A stretch of 57,944 bases of DNA from Acidobacteriaceae bacterium (GTDB lineage Bacteria; Acidobacteriota; Terriglobia; Terriglobales; Acidobacteriaceae), in contig PLWX01000272.1 in NCBI GenBank assembly GCA_003151155.1, positions 1,448-59,391 on the forward strand, written 5' to 3'. Of this stretch, positions 52,809-57,944 are shown piece after piece. Under the pieces are notes generated by a model, which saw only the letters and a list, made by a program, of their open reading frames with translations, was not told the DNA's origin and did not search any database. Every line of letters starts with the position of its first letter. The first letter of the stretch is position 1. The position numbers were made by a program, and so were the translations under genes.

Positions 52809-52845
52809 CGGCCTCATGCAAAGTGCATGGGGCCGATTTCTTGGC
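52809..52845 (+). terminator. Terminator between GH116 and GH5
   Basis: CGGCCTCATGCA pairs with TGCATGGGGCCG (12 pairs, one T-G) around loop AAG at 52809-52835, followed by ATTTCTTGGC. It also rules out the upstream start of the GH5 gene at 52823, which lies inside the stem-loop. Confidence 0.75.
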
Positions 52846-52873
52846 ATCAGTCATCGCACTGCAAAGGACTCTC

Positions 52874-53974
52874 ATGCGCCGACTAATTCTAATCCTTCTC
52901 GCTCTCACTCTCTCTGCCGTCGCGCAAGATTCCCCGGCCGTCCATCGTGCTCAACATCTCCGCCATGGCGTTAACGCCAGCGAGTGGTTCGCGCAATCTT
53001 CCGACTACTCCCCGCAACGACTCCGCACCTACACCAAGCTCGACGACATTGACCGTATCAAGAAGATGGGCTTCGATCACATCCGCATCAGTGTCGATCC
53101 TGAGGTCTTCGATTGCTTCCGCTCCCGCGCAAATTGCGATCGCGTGCAGGTGCTTGACGATGTCGTAAACCGCGCCCTGGGCCAGGATCTCGCCGTAATC
53201 CTCGATCTCCATCCCAGCAGCGAGTACAAGCGTCAAATCGCCACCAGCCAGGATGCCGTTGAGCGCGCCGCACTCCTGTGGTCTCGGATAGCCGATCACT
53301 ATGCGGAGTCCGATCCCGAACGCTTCTTTTTCGAAGTGATGAACGAACCCGAACTCTCCGACCCCTTCCGCTGGAATGGCGTCCAGGAATTACTTGTCAA
53401 AGCCATCCGGCAATCCGCGCCCAACCACACCATCGTCGTTGCCGGGGCGCGCTATTCCGACATCGAAGACCTTATTCGCCTTCCAGAGTTCAGCGACCAC
53501 AACCTGATCTTCAATTTCCACTATTACGAGCCGCACACCTTCACGCACCAGGGCGCCTCATGGGGTTCGGCCTACTGGCTACGCCTGCACGATCTCCCAT
53601 TTCCTGCGACGCCGGAAAACATGGCGGCCGTCGAGAGCCAGCAGACCGACGACTCCGCCCGCTGGCAGCTCACGGAATATGCCTTAAGCCATTGGGATCC
53701 CGCGCGCATCGACGCAGAGATGGCCTTCGCCGCCGATTGGGCGAAGCGCCGAAATGTACCGCTGATTTGCAACGAGTTCGGCGCCTACCGCGAGCACACT
53801 AAGCCCGAAGACCGCATGCGCTGGCTTACCGCCGTCCGCTCGGCGCTGGAGAAAAACAAGATTGGCTGGACGATGTGGGACTATCGCGGTGGCTTCGGCG
53901 TCGTCCGCGTGAACGGCGACCAGGTCACCGAAGACTCGCAGGTATTACAAGCTCTTGGTCTCGCCCATCCTTGA
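52874..53974 (+). CDS. Secreted GH5 glycosidase (cellulase family)
   Basis: A 366-residue family GH5 enzyme, a retaining beta-glycanase of the (beta/alpha)8 fold. Signal peptide about 1-17 (MRRLILILLALTLSAVAQ), then HGVNASEWF, the early conserved FDHIRISVD strand, the acid/base Glu158 in FEVMNEPEL and the nucleophile Glu301 in CNEFGAY, with the conserved HYYEPHTFTHQG and WTMWDYRGGFGV. AAGGA precedes the ATG at 52874. Substrate could be cellulose, mannan or xyloglucan. It follows the GH116 gene past a terminator. Confidence 0.92.
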   Translation: MRRLILILLALTLSAVAQDSPAVHRAQHLRHGVNASEWFAQSSDYSPQRLRTYTKLDDIDRIKKMGFDHIRISVDPEVFDCFRSRANCDRVQVLDDVVNRALGQDLAVILDLHPSSEYKRQIATSQDAVERAALLWSRIADHYAESDPERFFFEVMNEPELSDPFRWNGVQELLVKAIRQSAPNHTIVVAGARYSDIEDLIRLPEFSDHNLIFNFHYYEPHTFTHQGASWGSAYWLRLHDLPFPATPENMAAVESQQTDDSARWQLTEYALSHWDPARIDAEMAFAADWAKRRNVPLICNEFGAYREHTKPEDRMRWLTAVRSALEKNKIGWTMWDYRGGFGVVRVNGDQVTEDSQVLQALGLAHP

Positions 53975-53975
53975 A

Positions 53976-54464
53976 CTATGCTCGTGCTCGCTTGGGATAA
54001 CTCCCGGTGATCTTGCGAACGAATCCGTGGAACCGGTGCACCGCATGTTCGCCTTTCAGGAACATCAGCGGACACTCTCCCGGCACCACCGTTATCCCGT
54101 GCGACTGGCAGAAGTCGATCGCTTTCTCGCTCACGGCACCCTTGCCTCCCGCGCGATACATCCAAACCCGCGGAATGCCGGCCGCCGCGCAGTCCGCCAC
54201 CGCCTCATCCGTGCCCTCCGGCGAGGTCATCAACAACGCTCCGGTAACCGGAGGTCGAACATCCTGAACCCGCGCAAAACACCGTCGCTCTAAAATCTCC
54301 GTCGCATGCGGATTGACTGGAACCACGTCAATCCCGTGACGCAAAAGCGCCCGGAACAAATCGGCGCTGAAGCTCTTCGCATCGCGCGAAACCCCAATCA
54401 TCGCAATCCGTTTCTGCGCCAGGAAATCATCGATCGTCTCGATCGACACACTTCGAACACCCAT
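53976..54464 (-). CDS. CoA-binding domain protein
   Basis: A 162-residue protein of the CoA-binding (YccU-like) family, a Rossmann fold related to the nucleotide-binding half of succinyl-CoA synthetase. Seen are KRIAMIGVSRDAKSFSADL, DVVPVNPHATEILERRC and IPRVWMYRAGGKGAVSEKA. The ATG at 54464 (GGGGA seven bases upstream) is chosen over an upstream start at 54506. It converges with GH5, one base apart. The partner is unknown. Confidence 0.85.
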   Translation of the reverse strand: MGVRSVSIETIDDFLAQKRIAMIGVSRDAKSFSADLFRALLRHGIDVVPVNPHATEILERRCFARVQDVRPPVTGALLMTSPEGTDEAVADCAAAGIPRVWMYRAGGKGAVSEKAIDFCQSHGITVVPGECPLMFLKGEHAVHRFHGFVRKITGSYPKRARA

Positions 54465-54572
54465 AGAGTTCCCCTTCTTCCGCCCGCATTTTCGCGTAGT
54501 TCTCACAAGAAGTCAGTGACGCACGCACACGAAGAGCGCAAATCGCCTGGCTTTCTGGCCCGGCGGAGATGC

Positions 54573-55484
54573 TCAAGCGTTCTGCGGACGCAATAATTCG
54601 AGGGAAGGTATCGAGTGGGACGTAGTAGAGGAATGTTCAGGCGGCTGGCTCCCGTCCTCAATCACCTTTGCAAGCATCTCCATCGCCTGTCCCGTCAGCG
54701 GTGGAATGTGAATCGTCGCCGTGAGCGATCTTTCCCGAACCCAAGCTTGCCCCGTTGCCAGCTGACCGTCGCAGCCGGTAAATGGTAGGCTCAGCCATCG
54801 CGACAGCTCTGCTTCGCTGGCAATCTCATGGAACGCCTTGCGGGCTCCCATCGCCATCGAGTCATCCTGCGCACCCACCAGGTCAATCGATGCGCTCAGT
54901 GAGGTGGCCATCTTTAACCACGCCCGCACCGCCACCGTCGCACTTTCTTCCGTCCACTGTGCCTTCAGCTTTCTCACGTGGATATTCGACGCTTTCGTCT
55001 CCATCATCCCGGTGGTGCGTGCTTGGGCGGAGGAACTCTGTGAAGGTCCTTCGATGTACAGAACCGAGCCGCCCTTTGGCAGCAACGCCGTGAATTGTCG
55101 TCCTTGAATCCGTCCAATCTCGAGGTTGTCGGAGCTGATCGCAAAAATGGGAGCGGTACCCTTCCTGCGAAGATCTGGTAAGTACTCCGGCCGGCGGTTC
55201 AGGACCGCCCATCCGATCCCGGCGGCGCAGGCGGCCTGCGCCACCTGAGGCAGTGCCGTGGCACCCACTGGTTCGACCACAATCGCATCGGGCCGGAACT
55301 CAACCCGGCTCTGAATCGCCTTGAGAAGTTGCAGGCTCTGATTCACTGCATCGTTATCGGCGAATAGGATCTCCACCTCGCCGCCCAGTTTGTGTGCCGT
55401 CTCTTTCGCCGTTTCGGCTTGGGCCATCTGGAAATCATTCTCAAGCGAATGAAGGGATATAAGGAAGCGGAGTTTTTCCCTCAT
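54573..55484 (-). CDS. Sugar-binding-protein-like protein without signal peptide
   Basis: A 303-residue type-1 periplasmic-binding fold of the sugar ABC transporter/LacI ligand-domain kind (RFLISLHSLENDFQ, DAIVVEPVGATALPQVAQAA, YIEGPSQSSSAQART). There is no signal peptide, membrane helix or helix-turn-helix, so a cytoplasmic sensor is the most natural reading. The N-terminus is compatible with MREKLRFLISL being the true beginning. No transporter genes are adjacent. Confidence 0.75.
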   Translation of the reverse strand: MREKLRFLISLHSLENDFQMAQAETAKETAHKLGGEVEILFADNDAVNQSLQLLKAIQSRVEFRPDAIVVEPVGATALPQVAQAACAAGIGWAVLNRRPEYLPDLRRKGTAPIFAISSDNLEIGRIQGRQFTALLPKGGSVLYIEGPSQSSSAQARTTGMMETKASNIHVRKLKAQWTEESATVAVRAWLKMATSLSASIDLVGAQDDSMAMGARKAFHEIASEAELSRWLSLPFTGCDGQLATGQAWVRERSLTATIHIPPLTGQAMEMLAKVIEDGSQPPEHSSTTSHSIPSLELLRPQNA

Positions 55485-55622
55485 CCCACAAGTCTACCCC
55501 TCTCATGAAAGGAGTACAGAGGATTCTGGGCGACAGCCCGGCCACTATGGGATTACTAGCGCGATCGCGATTTCTCAACAGCTATCGCGACCCAAGCAGA
55601 CATACGGGGCGAATAAGGGTGA

Positions 55623-56152
55623 TTAGTGATGCCTGACAAGGATGACGATCAAGTGCGGATTTGCTAGGTTCAGCGGAGTGCCATCCTTGATGAATTTCAC
55701 TTCAACCGAATACTTCTTTCCAGCTTCGCCCCTGAACTCGCCTACGAATTTGAACAGGTACTTATTCTCGTATATTCACCATCGTATTCCCCGGTGCTCG
55801 AACCTTGGGCGACGAGACGCTCTCCGTCTAACACGGTCCAATTGGCTTGAAGCGATAATTCCTTGTTCGCCCTCCTGCAGTCCTCAAGCTCCGATGGCCC
55901 CATCGTGATCCCCAGCATGCACACCATATCGAAAAATGGGAGACGCTTCTCTGCTTGAATCATGATGAAATATGCCTCACGCCTAACGGAGAACTGAGGC
56001 GTTCGCACCACATTACCAATCGACAGCGATACCGGAATATCGATGTCGGAATGCCTGTACCTCGGATGCTGTGCGCTCCCCGCATCCGATCCCTGATTGG
56101 CGAAAGCGCAGGTAAGCTGCATGAACAAGAGAGCGGATAAGAACTTTTTCAT
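55623..56152 (-). pseudogene. Small secreted protein gene with a -1 frameshift
   Basis: The upstream frame encodes a signal peptide (MKKFLSALLFMQLTCAFA) and about 110 more residues, ending in a short unrelated tail at 55742. A second frame on the same strand takes up at about 55770 with ENKYLFKFVGEFRGEAGKKY and continues VEVKFIKDGTPLNLANPHL to a TAA at 55623. The two join if one base is missing between GEYDGEYT and ENKYL. The family resembles no protein I know, but both segments look coding. A frameshift in the genome or an assembly error are both possible. Confidence 0.6.
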
Positions 56153-56306
56153 AACGAGCAGCTTATTCCGAAGAACGATACATTTGTAGGGTCAGTGTCA
56201 ATAACGGCCCTCACCACTAGTAATCAGCCACTTGCGCTAACGCGGCGATTTATCACAGCAATCTGGAATTTGCAGAAAAGAGTCTGCAATCGGACGTACG
56301 CAATCA

Positions 56307-56435
56307 TTATCGGCGGGTGACAAACAATCCACCAAGCGCACTTCCAAGGGCCAGCAAAGCGGCTCCCGGATTGGTGGTGACGATGTAGCGCCGTTGGTTC
56401 TCCGTTGCGGAAGGCAATGCGAACCAGTGCGGCAT
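56307..56435 (-). CDS. Possible small membrane ORF after the CRTAC1 stop
   Basis: A 42-residue ORF (ATG at 56435, TAA at 56307) in the same frame as the upstream CRTAC1 gene, whose TAG lies 13 codons earlier; the 12 codons between are open. Its second half is a single hydrophobic helix (AALLALGSALGGLFVTRR). No strong ribosome binding site is seen. It may be a small membrane protein, an extension read through the TAG, or chance. The remaining 150 bases up to 56152 hold nothing I can name. Confidence 0.3.
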   Translation of the reverse strand: MPHWFALPSATENQRRYIVTTNPGAALLALGSALGGLFVTRR

Positions 56436-56471
56436 CAACCAGAGCTGATCAAAACCCGGATGGGGTAGTTT

Positions 56472-57944
56472 CTAGGAATGGTCCATCGCAACGCAGCCCT
56501 TGCCTTCGGTGCACAAGTAGCCCTTGCCAGTTTGCAAACTCTTGTACTCCTCGCTCCGCCCGCTGGGCCACGCGATTGTCACCCGGTCGATCTTGTCGCG
56601 CTGTCCCACGCCAAACGTCAGCGCCAATTCCGACTGCGACAAATAGCTCGATCCACTGTGCACAATGCGCATCTGCGAACCGCCTGCATGATAAATACGC
56701 ACCACCGCGCCGATCGCGTCCCGGTTCGATTTCGTGCCGACCAGGTGGAAGCGAATGCTGCGGCTCCCATTCGCGAGGTCGTTGCGATAGAGATACGCCG
56801 GCCCATTATTGGTCGTCAGCAGGATGTCGAGATCGCCGTCGCGGTCGAAGTCGCCGTAGGCTAGTCCTCGACCAACCTTTGGGGTTGCGAACCCGCCGCC
56901 AATCGAACTGGCGACATCCTGGAAATTCCCGCGTCCGTTATTGAGAAATAATTGCGGCGACTGCTCGTAAGCCACGTCGCGCCGCACCGCCCGCACCGTG
57001 TCGTCGATGTGTCCGTTCACTGCGATCAGGTCGAGCGAGCCATTCAAATTCAGATCTGCGAAGACGCAGCCAAATCCGAGCATCCGCCGCGATGGCCCGC
57101 CGATCCCCGCCGTCACCGCGACATCGTTGAACTCGCCCGCGGCATTCGCGCGATACAGCCCGATCATCTCGTTGTCGAAATTCGTAACTGCAATTCCCAG
57201 CCGGCCGGAGTTATCGAAATCTCCAACATCGATGCCCATGCCGGCACGGGCTTTGCCATCCATGCTGAATGCCAGCCCGGCTTCTACCCCCACATCCTGG
57301 AAAGTCCCATTCTTCAGGTTGCGATAGAGCTTGTTGGGTTGCGTGTCGTTCGCGACCACAAGGTCGGGCCAGCCGTCCTCATTGCTGTCGAGCACCGCCA
57401 CACCCAGTGACTTCGAACTGGAGTCGAAGACGCCGCTTTTCGCGGTTACATCTTCAAAGGTCCCATCGCCGCGATTGTGGAACAGCCAGCAGGTCTGCCC
57501 GCGATACGCTTCCGGGGTGCAATACGACTTGTGTTTCCCATCGATGCTGCACGTAATGTCCGTCTCCGCCGACCACTTCACATAATTACAGACGAACAGA
57601 TCGAGGAACCCATCCCGATCGAAGTCGAACCAGATCGCCGACGTGCTCAGCGCATGACGTCCATCCAATCCGCTCGCCTTCGTTACATCGACAAACGTGC
57701 CTTTGCCGGTATTTTTGAAGAGCCGGTTCTGTCCCACGCAAGTGACGAGAATATCCGGGAAGCCGTCATTGTTATAGTCAGCCACCGCAACGCCCAATCC
57801 GTACATCTCGACATCGAGTCCCGCACGCTTGGTCACGTCGGTGAACGTGCCATTGCGATTGTTGCGGTAAAGCTTAAGTGTCGTGCGCTGCTTCGAATGT
57901 CCCGGCCAATCCATGCCGTTGATCAGCAGGATGTCCAGCCAGCC
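56472..57944 (-). CDS. CRTAC1-family FG-GAP/UnbV protein (5' end outside window)
   Basis: The frame is open to the window edge (GWLDILLINGMDW at the very end), so the start is missing; an internal ATG at 57914 is not the start. FG-GAP loops DYNNDGFPDI, DFDRDGFLDL, DSNEDGWPDL, DFDNSGRLGI, DLNLNGSLDL and DFDRDGDLDI and the UnbV domain (GTKSNRDAIGAVV, SGSSYLSQSELALTFGVG, IAWPSGRSE) are all present. It is highly similar to the gene at 20101-21822, including the ETDITCSIDGKHKSYCTPEA-like insert (residues vary). It ends in a TAG. Confidence 0.92.
   Translation of the reverse strand, partial: GWLDILLINGMDWPGHSKQRTTLKLYRNNRNGTFTDVTKRAGLDVEMYGLGVAVADYNNDGFPDILVTCVGQNRLFKNTGKGTFVDVTKASGLDGRHALSTSAIWFDFDRDGFLDLFVCNYVKWSAETDITCSIDGKHKSYCTPEAYRGQTCWLFHNRGDGTFEDVTAKSGVFDSSSKSLGVAVLDSNEDGWPDLVVANDTQPNKLYRNLKNGTFQDVGVEAGLAFSMDGKARAGMGIDVGDFDNSGRLGIAVTNFDNEMIGLYRANAAGEFNDVAVTAGIGGPSRRMLGFGCVFADLNLNGSLDLIAVNGHIDDTVRAVRRDVAYEQSPQLFLNNGRGNFQDVASSIGGGFATPKVGRGLAYGDFDRDGDLDILLTTNNGPAYLYRNDLANGSRSIRFHLVGTKSNRDAIGAVVRIYHAGGSQMRIVHSGSSYLSQSELALTFGVGQRDKIDRVTIAWPSGRSEEYKSLQTGKGYLCTEGKGCVAMDHS

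Overview
The window looks like a chromosomal stretch of an acidobacterium (Acidobacteriota, probably the Terriglobia/Koribacter side). The clearest signs are a VWFA-related protein of the type seen mainly in Acidobacteria, a large Oar-like TonB-dependent receptor with an N-terminal carboxypeptidase-regulatory domain, and six secreted FG-GAP/VCBS proteins ending in an ASPIC/UnbV domain (CRTAC1 family), repeatedly placed beside TPR proteins and c-type cytochromes. The assignment is inference from gene content; I see no rRNA, tRNA, CRISPR array, insertion sequence or phage gene.

Region 1 (1-5443) holds the 3' end of rpoN (sigma-54), the ribosome hibernation factor gene hpf with a well-formed -24/-12 promoter, and between them a block on the opposite strand: an FAD oxidoreductase, a lipase-maturation-factor-like membrane protein, a small secreted ORF, and a repeat-containing gene that has its own sigma-54 promoter and a strong ribosome binding site but two in-frame amber codons at equivalent repeat positions. 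A DinB-like gene follows hpf. Region 2 (5461-13748) holds a chemotaxis receptor with a cysteine-rich PAS domain, a manganese-catalase remnant, modA, a GH27 alpha-galactosidase, an amino-acid permease, and two genes split by in-frame TGA codons that are best read as selenoproteins: a deiodinase-like redoxin (TUPPF motif) and an AhpD-like protein (CPYU motif).

Region 3 (13797-34110) is two converging operons plus a small flanking gene. The + strand operon encodes a TPR/FG-GAP/UnbV fusion, a five-heme cytochrome fused to TPRs, a CRTAC1 protein and an amidase. The - strand operon, behind a LacI regulator, has seven tightly packed genes: a DAHP synthase lacking the N-terminal regulatory domain, a mono-heme protein resembling the hydrazine synthase alpha middle domain, a CRTAC1 protein, a YncE-like propeller fused to a diheme module, a second propeller, a RidA protein and a periplasmic binding protein. 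Most products are predicted to be exported, so the operon looks like an envelope redox or binding system of unknown substrate.

Region 4 (34114-41936) has a TPR protein divergent from a Tat-exported CRTAC1 protein, the VWFA-related protein, a seven-heme cytochrome and a second LacI regulator paralogous to the first. Region 5 (41937-53974) resembles a polysaccharide utilisation locus without a SusD: a palindrome-rich control region, TonB receptor, TPR protein, CRTAC1 protein, GH116 glycosidase and GH5 glycosidase. Region 6 (53976-57944) has a CoA-binding protein, a sugar-binding-protein-like gene without a signal peptide, a frameshifted small secreted protein gene, a small membrane ORF, and a CRTAC1 gene running off the window edge.
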